Shown: positions 1-10,469, counted from the stretch's first letter. The stretch is DNA of 64,000 nt from Ectobius pallidus (GCA_964059195.1 CAXKWD010000009.1:148299890-148363889); one strand, 5' to 3'. Program-made: numbers and translations. The notes: generated by a model not told the origin, from the sequence alone.

Positions 1-75
1 AAATAGATAGAAAAAAGAATCACTCAAATATATTGCCATTTTTTTTAAATTATCACGGAAACGGCATTTTTGCAC
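1..75 (+). repeat. REP-H fragment (edge of window)
   Basis: This AT-rich stretch ends in a 'tatcacggaaacggca' motif. The same order of words (aaatagatagaa, aatcactca, tatcaNggaaacggc) recurs in the tandem units at about 62573-63160, so it is a fragment of that unclassified repeat cut by the window edge. Confidence 0.55.
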
Positions 76-541
76 TCCTTAGCTAGTAAGTGTTTCTTAC
101 GACAGTTGTTTACATGGCTCGTAACTTGACATTACCACACGCAATCTTGTTGCTAAGGGCGACGGGCGGAAAGTGAATTGTTGCTAGGGGCGAAGGGCGG
201 AAAGTTACTTTACCGCCCGCAAATGCTTATTTGCGAGCAGAAATGACCAAGGCCTCCCCGCTTTATAAATATTAGGTTGCCATAAACAATAACAAATGCG
301 AATCCCTTTCTGAAATAAGCACCATTCTTCAAGTCTGTATTTACATAATATTTTCAGGTAATATCACAATTAATATAATTAAATTGATATAAGTAACCGT
401 CGTGCAAAAAATAGCATGCAACACACGGACCGTAAAGGCATTTACTGGTCTCGAAAACTTAAAAACCCTCGGCTGCGCCTCGGGTTTTCAATCTGTTTCC
501 TCGACCCGTAAACGTGCCTTTCCGCCCTTGTGTCGCAATAT
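76..541 (-). repeat. REP-E interspersed repeat, copy 1
   Basis: This is the reverse complement of 16479-16925. Shared landmarks are the 'gacacaagggcggaaagg' edge, a 20-base motif gcatgctattttttgcacga (seen here as its complement near 402-422), and repeated 'gggcggaaagt' blocks at 160-210. It is CpG-richer than its surroundings. I cannot assign a class: no convincing terminal inverted repeats or coding remnant are visible. The short open frames here are antisense or chance. Confidence 0.7.
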
Positions 542-1017
542 ACTATTTCATTTTATTAACCACAATTCACGAAAATCAGGTAATTCTATCTCTAGTTACA
601 AGAACTTGTTTCTTCGGACACCCTGTATCTTGTTCCTTTTGTCACACTGGCAAGACAAGTGACGGTGATTTATCTTTGTTTCTATTGGTTCCTTGTGATC
701 AGGAAATACGTCATTCGCTGTAGCTCTAAATTACAAAACTTCCGTCAAGATCCAATACGAGATTCCGTATTTGTCTTTCATTTGACCTCTCTTTCACTCA
801 ATAACCCATTCATGAAAATCATATTTCGAGGGCTTTACGCAGAACCAAGTAGCCTATCTCCATTTACCAATTTTACAGCGAAAACAAAATTCGGGTGCTT
901 AAGTCTAACATAAATAGTTTATTTTTAATATAAAAGAAAATGTAAAAAAAACTCTTCATGGATTGATTATTTTTTATTACTTATAGGTCTACTGGAAATA
1001 TAGGCATACCAAAGATC
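542..1017. other. No recognised feature
   Basis: AT-rich sequence with an 'acaccctgtat' word near 618 that resembles a Tc/mariner terminus. I found no partner terminus, coding signature or repeat match inside the window. Confidence 0.4.
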
Positions 1018-1310
1018 GTAATCGCCCGGGTTTTGTATTTTGTAATTCAAAATTAACTTATGAAGGACTTTCGATTTTTAAATTCTAGGTCCTTACATAG
1101 GTATTTATAATTTGAAATAGGAAGAACGACTTATCACACTCAAACTATTCCCTCAGAAAACGCTTGATAGGATAGCTTTTTGTGGCTCATAGAGGATGTA
1201 GAATTTTGCATCCCATTGCTTCTACACACCAAGCCTGGTCGTGCTTCAAGTAAGAAGAAGCAGAAATTCCGGTAACATAAAATTGTATTGTCTTTGCAGA
1301 ATATGTTATT
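1018..1310 (-). mobile_element. HLT2 Helitron, 3' portion (truncated)
   Basis: The block starting 'cgcccgggttttgtattttgtaatt' (split here by word) and running through 'ctaggtcctta' and 'ttttgcatccca' is homologous to 27148-27450 and 58690-58990. Read on the minus strand it is the end of a Helitron whose better copies finish in a GC hairpin plus CTAG. The CTAG itself and the 5' part are missing. Confidence 0.65.
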
Positions 1311-1367
1311 TCTATTAATATAATTCTATTAATAATAATAATAGGCCTAATAATAATATATATTTTT

Positions 1368-1973
1368 GAAGTAAAACTTCTTTAGTGACGGTAGAGGGTA
1401 AATCGGGAAAATCAGTCACACTAAAACCGTCACGAAATCAGTCACACTCAAAACCGAACGAAAATACTTACCTTGTTTCGGTGCGGACTGCACAGAAAAC
1501 AATCAACTCAATGATTAGGAGTAATCAAAGGAAATTTTTCAGACCTTACTTCCTCAATGGCAATAGACAATTCCTAAGCAATCTAAAGGTATATTATCTA
1601 TTTTATGGAACCCGGAGGTTCATTACCGCGCAAATCCAAAATTAAAAAATACAAATTTCCAAAATTTAAAAAAACAAAATTAAAAATGATAACATCCAAA
1701 AATCCAAAATTTAATAAATAATAAATTAAAAAATTAAAAAATAAAAAAACATTTAAAAATAAAAAAATAAACAATTCAAAGATCGAAAATTTTAAAAATC
1801 CAAAATTAAAAATTCAAATATCCAAAATTAAAAAGTCCAAAATCCAAAATTAAAAAAGTCCAAAAACCCAATATTAAAAAGTCCAATAATGCAAAATTGA
1901 AAAAAATCCAATAATCAAAAATTGAAAAAATAAAATAAAGTTTTACTTCTGTCGCGTGGCGTTCCACGCTCTC
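1368..1973 (+). mobile_element. HEL-A copy 1: Helentron/DINE-1-like element with captured LINE tail
   Basis: Starts in a T-run with GAAGTAAAACTTC and ends with AAGTTTTACTTC, then GTC and the hairpin GCGTGG-CGTT-CCACGC (1954-1969), then another T-run. The first and last motifs are reverse complements of each other (subterminal inverted repeats). The core is a low-complexity 'tccaaaattaaaaa' array. Positions about 1515-1630 hold the minus-strand 3' tail of the cockroach-type LINE (ccgggttcc, ggcaatagacaattcc), also present in copy 3. The 86-residue frame over 1385-1645 is probably not a gene. Structure fits Helentron-associated (HINE/DINE-1) elements; no Rep/helicase is present, so it would be non-autonomous. 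Confidence 0.8.
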
Positions 1974-2370
1974 TTTTTTTTATTAAGGAATATTCCACAA
2001 TACAATGGTTTTCCTTCATCCCACAACAATCTTTTGCCTCCATAAGTCCCTGTCCCATCTTCTTCACTTAATCCTTTTCTCGCCATACTCCTTTTCACCC
2101 CATCCATCCAACACTCTTTGGGCTTCCCTCTTCTTCTTTTTCCTTCTACTTTCCAATCCAAAATTCTCTTGGGTATTCTATCCTCTTGTCATTCTGAATA
2201 CATGTCCATACCATCTCCAGCGTCTTTGTGCTGCAAATTCCAAGATATTCTTTACAACTTGCATTATTTCCCTTATTCTATTATTCCGAATTTTTTCTTT
2301 CCTGGATTTTCTTACTGAACGCCTCCAAAAATCCATTTCTAATACCATTAATTTATTGTATTAATTTAAT
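1943..2370 (-). pseudogene. LINE ORF2 C-terminal remnant
   Basis: The minus strand encodes GKPKECWMDGVKRSMARKGL (about 2050-2120), matching the tail found in RTE/Jockey-like insect LINEs (GRPxxRWxDGVKxDMxxKGLxEED). The frame continues into HEL-A sequence at 1943, so its last residues are not LINE. A second copy of the same tail lies at 28180-28430. Only the C-terminal tip remains, without reverse transcriptase motifs; it is a dead fragment. Confidence 0.7.
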
Positions 2371-2387
2371 TTGTATTAATTTATTAA

Positions 2388-2390
<3 letters not shown>

Positions 2391-2450
<60 letters not shown>
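2391..2450. repeat. (AAT)n microsatellite
   Basis: About 20 uninterrupted AAT units adjoining the LINE remnant. The minus-strand 'poly-leucine' frame here is a translation artefact of the repeat. Confidence 0.95.
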
Positions 2451-2452
<2 letters not shown>

Positions 2453-2710
2453 CTTCCTATGAGACAGTTGCTGCCATTGATTGATCGTGTTTGTCATTTG
2501 TCCTCTCTGCCTTCTATTACTCCAGATACGTTCATTTGTCTCGCCGTGTTGGTAACGTGGGACTCGCATTTACCGGCTATTTGCAATAAAACCTGACAAG
2601 GTCAGACAGAGGACAATGAATTCAACAGTTTTATGCGGTCACTCAGCCACTGGCGTCAGCGCGATCCCAATGATATTGATATCAAACAAGTCTATTCATG
2701 AACTACATGA

Positions 2711-3665
2711 CGCTACATCCCTTTGAGGGATTAGGCCTGCCATCCAACCGCTGCGTTATTCATCGCAGGATTGGGGGAGCATGTGGTCAGCATGCCGACT
2801 CCCACGGTCGTTATTGACGACCAAGGCCCGGATTCTGATGACCTAAAATTGTTCGAAAAATGACCTATAAAATTACCCTAAATTTTAAAGAAAATGACTT
2901 AATAAATTATAAAGACTGACCTAAAACTTATATTTTATTTTATTCTACCCACAAAGTTATAGACTGATTTATACATAATTATAAAAAGTGTAAATGCAGA
3001 AAGGATGTTGTAGGTCTAAAAATTTTGGAGCATCTGAGAAGAAAAGTAAGAAAATTGATTTTTAAGTAGATTCTACAAAATGTTGCATTATAGTAGCTTA
3101 ACCTATTAATTATTTATTTATTTAAAAAAGTTAATACACTCAATGTAAATGCATGAAAATGACTAAATGTGGAAGTAAATTGCACGAAAATGACAAAATA
3201 ATGACCTAAAATTGAAATAAATGCCTTAAAAATATATAATTGCATAAAATGATAAAAATGACCTAATAAAATGCATTTTTGTAATCTAGAGGCCATGATA
3301 AGGGTTTATCTACAAGTTGACAATGTCTATGATGCATCAATTAAAAGATGACTTGTCATCAGAATCTGGGCCCTGTTGATGACCTACTGAACCGGAACCG
3401 CTACTTTTTTATCAAGTAGCTCCTCAGTTCGTGTCACCAGGCTGAGTGCATCCCGTTCGAGACTAGTGATGTCCTTATTGTGGAAAGTACAAAGATCCTT
3501 GAAAATATTGATTCTTGTGGTCAGGGAAATATAAGTTTCTGGTCATGGAAAGTCAAAGAAAAGTCAGAGAAAACTACTTTGGAATTTCTGCGGACTCTCT
3601 GTATAAGGCACCGGGTGATCGAACCTAGCCCCGCGGATCCGTAATCAGCAACGCTAGACCAAGCA
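2711..3665 (-). mobile_element. SINE-P copy, split by a hAT MITE
   Basis: Body words 'gctacatccc', 'gaccgctgc'-like, 'gcatgtggtcagcatgccga' (2780-2799) and 'ctatcaagtagctc' match the intact SINE-P at 37093-37410. The tRNA-like head (B box complement 'tgatcgaacctagcc', then 'ggatccgtaatcagcaacgct') is at 3607-3662. The body is interrupted by the MITE at 2822-3375 and by about 130 bases of other sequence at 3470-3606. tRNA-derived SINEs are mobilised by LINE machinery; this copy is degraded. Confidence 0.75.
2822..3375. mobile_element. hAT-type non-autonomous element
   Basis: Termini CAAGGCCCGGATTCTGATGAC and its near reverse complement GTCATCAGAATCTGGGCCCTG face each other. They are flanked by 8-bp direct repeats TTGACGAC (2814-2821) and TTGATGAC (3376-3383), one mismatch. 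The 8-bp duplication and CA...TG ends fit hAT. The interior is AT-rich with 'aatgacctaaaa' words and no transposase. It sits inside SINE-P, so it is younger than that SINE. Confidence 0.85.
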
Positions 3666-3774
3666 AGAAAATCGCGCAGGTATTATGGAGTGTACAAACT
3701 ATGGATTTTACTATCAGGTATTTAGTTTCAGGAAAAGGCATCGAACCCGCGGACTTGTATGAAACTAGGAGGTG

Positions 3775-4472
3775 CCCGTGGCTTCGCCCACGATAATTCA
3801 TTTAAAAATTAAAAATTAAGAGTATAATAATTATTAAAGCATTATATTTATTAACACTTGCACGCGAATCATTCATAAACTAAGCCATTAATAATTAATG
3901 AAACAGCTAACATTCCTGCTTTAGAGTAAGCGCCCCCTGGGAAAACTATATCAGAATCGATTATGCAGTTCCAAAGGAACCTGTGAACACATAATACGTA
4001 TTGTTTCTCAACTGTTTATTGACATGAATATGATGTTAATTTTATTTGATCAATTCAGTGTAATTTTCAGAAATTATATAATGTTTCAAGGGAAGGAATG
4101 GTTTGTTTGGATTATTATTATCAGCGATATTTCAAGAGTTAAACCATCAATATTATACTGCTGGTGCCCCTGGCTTCGCCCGCCATTATTCATTGACTCC
4201 AGAATTTTTAAGAAATTTACACTGGTAGATTATTAAAAAGGTTTGTGGTTCAGAGCTATGAAAATTGTAAGTAAAAATAAAATTAGAATATTTGTTCATT
4301 GTGTTCATTTCACTTAGGCCATATATAATAAAGAAACGGTTTTCCTAATTTTGTAGTCGTCATGAAAGTTTACACCTCGAGAGACGAACATCGCCGAGTA
4401 TACCCGATGTCTCACGAAGCGGGCGAGCGAGCAAGCACGCTATTTAGGGCCGTTGAATTGTATAAGAGTAGA
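3775..4472 (-). mobile_element. HLT1-type Helitron, copy 1
   Basis: On the minus strand it begins TCTACTCTTATACAATTC (4472 downwards) and ends in a GC hairpin 'gtgggcgaagccacggg' then CTAG (3778-3775). The flanks are A at 5' and T at 3', the Helitron A/T target. It is near-identical to 18697-19412 over its whole length. A second internal hairpin-like 'ggcttcgcccgcc' at 4171-4184 looks like another Helitron end buried inside. No Rep/helicase; non-autonomous. Confidence 0.85.
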
Positions 4473-4673
4473 TATTCAGATATGCCCCTTAATTGTGAAT
4501 AAGAAGTTTGCGAAACATGAAGGAAAAAAGTGAACAAGCTGATGGAGATGTGGACGCTGGAGTAGAAGAGGAGATCGTATGGTCACGTGGTTTGGGTTGG
4601 TATTAAGTAGTTTTGGTATTAAGGGAAGACAGAGCTGTCCACTTAGTTACTTTGGTCAAAAATGCCTGTTTTT

Positions 4674-5274
4674 GAAGTGAAACTTCTTTAGCCGCGGTAG
4701 GGGTAAATCGAGAGCTTTGTGTAACGCTCAAAATCGTCACGAAATTAGTATGGTTGTGACGGAACAGGCTGCACAGAAAACAATCAACTCTTAGGATTAT
4801 CCAAAATTTTAAAAATCCAAAAATTACAAAATTAAAAAATCCAAAATAAAAAATCCAAAAAATCTAAAAATACAAAATTAAAAAACCGAAAATCCAAAAT
4901 TATAAATCAAAAAGATAAAAAATTCAAAGATCCAAAATTTAAAAAATCCAAAATTAAATAATCCAAAATTCCAAATAAAAATATTCAAAGATCCAAAATT
5001 AAAAAGTCCAATAATCCAAAATTTAAAAAATTAAAAATCCAAAATTAAAAAATCCAAATATTCAAAATCTAAAAAATCCAAAATTAAAAAATCGAAAATC
5101 CAAAATAAAAAATTAAAAATTCAAAGATCTAAAATTTAAAAAATCCAAAATTAAAAAGTCCAACAACCCAATATTAAAAACTCCAACATTCCAAAATAAA
5201 ATAAAAATCCAATAATCCAAAATTGCAAAAATCCAAAAATTAAAACTTCTGTCGCGTGGCGATCCACGCACACC
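4674..5274 (+). mobile_element. HEL-A copy 2
   Basis: Starts GAAGTGAAACTTCTTTAG in a T-run, continues 'ccgcggtagg', 'ggctgcacagaaaacaatc', then about 430 bases of 'atccaaaattaaaa' array, and ends with 'acttctgtcgcgtggcgatccacgc' (given in pieces: hairpin at 5254-5269) before a T-run. The hairpin loop reads CGAT instead of CGTT. The 3' inverted motif is decayed compared with other copies. Confidence 0.85.
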
Positions 5275-5336
5275 TTTTTTTAGCAGTGCATTGAAACCGC
5301 AATAATACTGGCGTAAGTTTGTCTTATACTAAATGT

Positions 5337-5659
5337 ACAGATGGCAGTGACTTGTTGCCATAGAAACGATTTGTAGTGACCAGGAAAGAGCGGGTTGTAT
5401 GGGTTGGAGTGGAGTGAGGTGTGTGTAATATGTTAGAGTGAAGTGTAGTGTACGATATGATAGCGGGCTCGTGGTTTTGGAAGTGGCTGGTATGTGAAAG
5501 ATCCTTGAAGACTTGAAAACTGTTCCGCACCAGAGAACAAGTGAAGGTTAGCGGCTTATCCGCGTTTACGTGGTCATTGTTACCACAACACCAGTGCCAA
5601 TTTCATTCCACTTCATCATAAACAAAATCGTTTCTATGGCAACAAGACACTGCCTTCTG
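5337..5659. mobile_element. MITE with ~36-bp TIRs and TA flanks (Tc1/mariner-like)
   Basis: The left end CAGATGGCAGTGACTTGTTG... (5337-5372) and the right end (5624-5659) are reverse complements over about 36 bases with two mismatches. TA lies immediately outside each end (5335-5336, 5660-5661). TA target duplication with CAG...CTG ends fits Tc1/mariner. The 68-residue minus-strand frame over it is chance. No second copy was seen in this window. Confidence 0.75.
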
Positions 5660-5739
5660 TAACTTCTCCGCCAATTGTGGGCCTTGCATCGTGGAACTTT
5701 TCGCAAATATATTCTTCTGTTTCGTGGGAATATTATTAC

Positions 5740-6208
5740 TAGGGGGCGGATTTCTATGACCTAAAAAATACGATATATGCATGCATTTATGACTTATAAA
5801 ACATTAAAATATGACCAATAAAATTTAAACTATGACTTTACCACTTACAAATTGTGTACATTTTTTTTAAAGTTTCAGCACAATTCATTTTGGTAAAATA
5901 TAGTATTAATTATGTAAAATATCTGTAAATTCTCAAAAAGTATCATTATAATGCAAAATTTACAAAATATGGTATGGAACTTCAAAATTTCTTTAATATG
6001 CACACAAATATGCAAAAAAATATCACCTAAATATGCATATTCATACTAAATATGCTACAATGGTTTAAAATTTTCTAAATATGCAGTTATATGCACAATA
6101 AAAGCCGTTCCATTTTCACCAGGATTTTTGGAATCGGGTTTAAATTAGTCGGAAACCTGAAATAATGCAAAGGGGAAAAATATGACATGTCATAGAAATC
6201 CGCCCCTA
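5740..6208. mobile_element. hAT MITE family hN1, copy 1
   Basis: Ends TAGGGGGCGGATTTCTATGAC and GTCATAGAAATCCGCCCCTA are inverted repeats. Flanks attattac (5732-5739) and cttattac (6209-6216) agree at 7 of 8 after alignment allowing the first base or two to differ. The interior carries 'aaaatatgcatatt' words. Three relatives lie at 23815, 36090 and 47620. Confidence 0.8.
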
Positions 6209-6216
6209 CTTATTAC

Positions 6217-6650
6217 TAGGGCAAGGCATTTGATGATTTTGTATCTTTTTTTGTATGAAGGTTAAAAGATAGCTCGAACATATATGTGTGTGTGTGTGTG
6301 TGTGTGTATCATGAAATAATTGATTAAATAAGGGCAATTTGTTTTTGCATTTTTTGCTTTATTTTTAATTTTTCGTCCTTTTCAAGATATAGGCGTGTTT
6401 GTTTTGGCAATGTTTAGGTTATTTTCTGCATTTTTAAGTCACTTTCGGCAATTTTACGTGTTTTTCGACATTTTAGGTTATGTTTCAGTGGAGGTAGAGA
6501 GGAGTTTTCTCATGTACAAATCGTTACTTTCAAACAACAGACAATCGTTTAATATAAAAATCTCTACCAAGTCCACAGCAATTTGTCTTGAAGCGATAAA
6601 GATTTTTTTCTGTTTAATTGATTGATCCCTATGAAACAGGATTTTTTTAA
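6217..6650 (+). pseudogene. hAT transposase C-terminal relic
   Basis: The frame at 6395-6625 contains VEVERSFLMYKSLLSNNRQS, the hAT-family C-terminal dimerisation region (usual form VERSFSxYKxLLxxNRxxF). The upstream DDE domain is absent. The left edge 'ggcaaggcatttgatgattttg' (about 6222, written in two words: ggcaaggcat, ttgatgattttg) matches the inverted edges of the remnant at 53545-54875. A (GT)n tract lies at 6284-6308. Dead fragment. Confidence 0.7.
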
Positions 6651-7109
6651 ACTAATAAATAATGTTATAAGTTGTAATATTATTAGCTAGTTCTATGAAA
6701 CAAGGCCTGGTCGTAAAACTTATGCGAGAGAAGATTACATCGGGACATCTATGGAGAAGGCCATGGTTTCTTATTAGCTAACATTTCTGTAGACATCTGA
6801 AAGTCGCCTCCACTCAATGGAAGGCCATGCAATGACAACATTACATAACATTTCCCAGTGTAACGGTTGCTCGTTTTGTATTCTTTTCATCCTTCATTTG
6901 TTTCCCTTTGCTTGGGGAAATCAGCCCCCTTATTGGATCCCTCATTATTCCGGATGAACCTTGGATCCATTTTGTTGTAGCCTTGATCTTATGTGACCAT
7001 CCTTTCACCTTCAGCTTCTCCGTTACAAGCCAAGACAATTTAATATAAGTTTTCTTTTTACCTTTATGGCTACATCCTGCTTTCAGTATTGTAATGCAGT
7101 CAATCTCTT
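6651..7109. other. No recognised feature
   Basis: Mixed-composition sequence with no coding signature. The 65-residue minus-strand frame at 6841-7038 shows no motif I recognise and no neighbour that would support a gene. Confidence 0.4.
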
Positions 7110-7435
7110 GAACAACAACTCAACGTTAGGGAGGTCCCAGGTTCGAATCCCGTGTCCGGCCAATTTGACATGTGTTTTTTCATGGTTTCCCCAGTCGTAA
7201 AGGCAAATGCCGAATTGGATATTTACATACCATGAATCATCCTCACCATTTCATCCTGTATCATATCCATTTAAATTAATATCAGTTGAAATTTACTCCA
7301 TAAAATACACCGACAATATAAACAATTGACAAGCAATAGTTCCATGGCCTACCCTACTGTATAGAGACACAGATCCCGAACTCCTGATACAGCCTCGTAG
7401 CTAAAAGGAGTATAAACACAGCTAGAAATCAAATA
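7110..7435 (+). mobile_element. SINE-Q copy 1 (tRNA-derived)
   Basis: A partial tRNA-like head with B box 'ggttcgaatccc' (7140-7151) and 'ggccaatttgac' is followed by the family body: 'catggtttccccagtcgtaa', 'caaatgccgaattggatatt', 'ccatggcctaccctactgta', 'cccgaactcctgata'. The same body occurs at 26488-26745 (+), 52565-52860 (-) and 61915-62375 (-). Confidence 0.8.
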
Positions 7436-8049
7436 AGAGCTCAACATAATGGATATTCCAAAATATTCCTTTGTAAGAATGCCATTCCATCGTTTTGGTA
7501 ACTATATATATATGTGACTATTCCGCTCATACGCCACGTGTTTGATATTGACCAATAACGTTAAGCACTTCCTCGGATATAGACCAATCACGATCGTTTA
7601 TCTTATAAAATGCTTGCTATTAATATGAGGATGGGATTTTACTTGATAAAATGGTCTGCTCGTTACTGGACACGTAAGCATCAATGTGCCGTGATTAATA
7701 AGTCACATGCTTCCATTAAGCAGCACGAAAACATATTATTTTATACAACATAACTTGTTTGGAAATTGAAATAATATAAATGTACAATTTCGATTCGGTG
7801 CAAGCCAGTTGGTGTGCTTTTATTCTGTTCTGCTGTCAGCTTACTTGAATGAAATTAACTATGTCGTATATGCACCATTGGTAGCACTGGTCACAACATG
7901 GTAACTGGAACCGATTCATGGATGGTTGATTCATAGTAGGCCGTGATCTCACAGCTGTTAGTTTTGTTTTTATATAACAAAGCACGAAAGTAATTATTAT
8001 TTGTATAATTCTTTATATTTTTATTCATGGAATAGTCTTAGTAAATCTA

Positions 8050-9790
8050 TTAATGAATTTCATTTCCTCTAGTGCTGATAAATATGAGGAATATAAAAGT
8101 TTAAGTTTCAGCCTTAAGCACTAGTACATAATAAGAAACCTAACACGATATTGGAGCTGAAGACGTAGAAAGTATATAGATTTGTATTTTACTGTTATTT
8201 ATTGTTTCATAACTGTTTTTGATATACAATATAGTCATAGTCATTTACATTAATATATTACATTAATAATAAATAATATTGTTATACAAGTCTATTGTAT
8301 TGATATAATATATGAACATAATTATATCAATATGTCAAGTAATAAAATTTAATATTAAAATCTTACACAATTAGTCACATTTAATTGCAGTCAAGTAATA
8401 AAAATTTTTTATATTAAAATCTCACACAAATAGTCACACTTAATTACAGTCAAGTAATAAAATTTTCTATTAAAATCTTACACAATTAGCTACACTTAAT
8501 TACAGTCACATTAAAATATGAGTACAGTAAAATACTTAGTTTTCAAATAACTTATCTTTAAAAATTGTGATATATTACCTCAGAAGGTTAATATTTATTG
8601 GATAATAGATTTTTACTGTTTTTTGTTTATTCTTATACTTTCATATTTCATTGCTTAGTTCAATTATAGTGATGGAATCATAAGCAAATCTATTAAATGG
8701 ATGAACTATAAGGTTGTGATAGAGTTGTTTTTGTAATATCACTACTTCACAATTGGAGATGATTACATATTCAGTATATTTTTTAATTTTAGATAGTCCA
8801 AATATCTTTATATTGATAAGTAGTTGGTGTAAATTAATACAAGTTTAAGTTGTCTTGAACTGTTGTATTTGTATCTAGTTTTAACTTCGTTCTCAGCTCA
8901 ATATAATGTGTTGGTTCTTTTAAAAATCCAAAATCTTGTCAAGATTTTGGATTTTTAAAAGAACCAACACATTATATTGAGCTGAGAACGAAGTTAAAAC
9001 TAGATACAAATACAACAGTTCAAGACAACTTAAACTTGTATTAATTTACACCAACTACTTATCAATATAAAGATATTTGGACTATCTAAAATTAAAAAAT
9101 ATACTGAATATGTAATCATCTCCAATTGTGAAGTAGTGATATTACAAAAACAACTCTATCACAACCTTATAGTTCATCCATTTAATAGATTTGCTTATGA
9201 TTCCATCACTATAATTGAACTAAGCAATGAAATATGAAAGTATAAGAATAAACAAAAAACAGTAAAAATCTATTATCCAATAAATATTAACCTTCTGAGG
9301 TAATATATCACAATTTTTAAAGATAAGTTATTTGAAAACTAAGTATTTTACTGTACTCATATTTTAATGTGACTGTAATTAAGTGTAGCTAATTGTGTAA
9401 GATTTTAATAGAAAATTTTATTACTTGACTGTAATTAAGTGTGACTATTTGTGTGAGATTTTAATATAAAAAATTTTTATTACTTGACTGCAATTAAATG
9501 TGACTAATTGTGTAAGATTTTAATATTAAATTTTATTACTTGACATATTGATATAATTATGTTCATATATTATATCAATACAATAGACTTGTATAACAAT
9601 ATTATTTATTATTAATGTAATATATTAATGTAAATGACTATGACTATATTGTATATCAAAAACAGTTATGAAACAATAAATAACAGTAAAATACAAATCT
9701 ATATACTTTCTACGTCTTCAGCTCCAATATCGTGTTAGGTTTCTTATTATGTACTAGTGCTTAAGGCTGAAACTTAAACTTTTATATTCC
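8050..9790. mobile_element. 1.74-kb palindromic insertion with 14-bp target duplication
   Basis: Flanked by identical 14-mers TCTTAGTAAATCTA at 8036-8049 and 9791-9804. The paralogous empty site at 18537 reads tcttaataaatcca once. The insert has 36 unique bases, then a palindrome at 8086-9792 centred on base 8939, with arms of about 853 bp and one central base. Every block I compared was an exact reverse complement. AT-rich, without a long frame. Each arm contains three copies of a 56-59-bp unit. The long target duplication is LINE-endonuclease-like; a fold-back or snap-back cDNA origin is inference. Confidence 0.85.
8334..8504 (+). repeat. Three tandem 56-59-bp units in the left palindrome arm
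   Basis: Units start with 'gtcaagtaataaaa' at 8334, 8390 and 8449 and each contain 'ttaaaatct(t/c)acacaa' and 'cacNtttaatt(a/g)ca'. The mirror images occupy 9374-9544 in the right arm. Confidence 0.85.
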
Positions 9791-9970
9791 TCTTAGTAAA
9801 TCTAACTCGAGTTGACGAGTTTCATCAGATAACTCGTCAACTCTCGTGGGATTACCTATGGGAATTATTTTCCTCGTGAATAGAGGGGGAAATCCAATAT
9901 TTGGAAACCTGTATTATTTTAGCACAGATATAAAAACACAGCCTTCCGATAAGGATCAAGAAGTAAAAAA

Positions 9971-10469
9971 GAGTGCGTGGAACGCCACGCGACAGAAGTA
10001 AAACTTTATTTTATTTTGTCAATTTTTGATTATTGGACTTTTTAATATTGGGGTTTTGGACTTTTTTAATTTTGGATTTTTGACTTTTTAATAATGGATC
10101 TTGGAATTTTTAATTTTGGATTTTTTAAATTTTCGATCTTTGAATTGTTTCTTTTTTGATTTTTTAAATTTTGGAAATTTGTATTTTTTTTATTTTGGAT
10201 TTGCGCGGTAATGAACCTCCGGGTTCCATAAAATAGATAATATACCTTTAGATTGCTTAGGAATTGTCTATTGCCATTGAGGAAGTAAGGTCTGAAAAAT
10301 GTCCTTTGATTACTCCTAATCATTGAGTTGATTGCTTTCTGTGCAGTCCGCACCGAAACAAGTAAGAGTGTGACTGATTTCGTGACTGATTGTGACTGAT
10401 TTCGTGACGGTTTTAGTGTGACTGATTTTCCAGATTTACCCTCTACCGCCACTAAAGAAGTTTTACTTC
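9971..10469 (-). mobile_element. HEL-A copy 3, same chimeric subfamily as copy 1
   Basis: On the minus strand it begins GAAGTAAAACTTC (10469-10457) and ends AAGTTTTACTTCTGTC plus hairpin GCGTGG-CGTT-CCACGC before a T-run. It carries the same internal minus-oriented LINE 3' tail as copy 1 (about 10205-10320: 'aacctccgggttccataaaa', 'ggaattgtctattgccattg'), inserted at the same place after 'tcaactcaatgatta'. The 128-residue minus-strand frame runs through this tail and the A-rich core and is not a real gene. Confidence 0.85.

Larger units (their letters stand above)
7516..9862 (+). repeat. REP-B copy 1, interrupted by the palindromic insertion
   Basis: The left part (7516-8049) and right part (9791-9862) match the uninterrupted copy at about 18095-18620 (words 'gctcgttactggacacgtaa', 'gattcggtgcaagccagttg', 'ttgattcatagtaggccgtg', 'actcgagttgacgagtttca'). 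The end 'gtgggattacctatg' recurs inverted at 20929 and 56511. Without the insertion the copy is about 590 bp. Class unknown; 'gactattcc' at the left and 'ggaatagtc' at 8029-8037 form a short inverted pair. Confidence 0.75.

Noticed and set aside
1385..1645. Open frame in HEL-A copy 1 with GKSGKSVT-like start, and its relatives in copies 3 and 7
   Set aside because: The frames cross the LINE-tail capture and the A-rich core, differ between copies, and have no domain; a P-loop resemblance is too weak.
2384..2569. Minus-strand frame with a long leucine run
   Set aside because: It is the translation of an (AAT)n microsatellite.
4800..5240. CRISPR-like or satellite array in the 'atccaaaattaaaa' core
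   Set aside because: Unit length and sequence vary freely, no spacer pattern, and it is confined to HEL-A elements of a eukaryotic genome.
8086..9792. Palindrome as an assembly fold-back artefact
   Set aside because: The flanks are not mirrored and a 14-bp duplication with an empty-site paralogue is present; still to be confirmed with reads.
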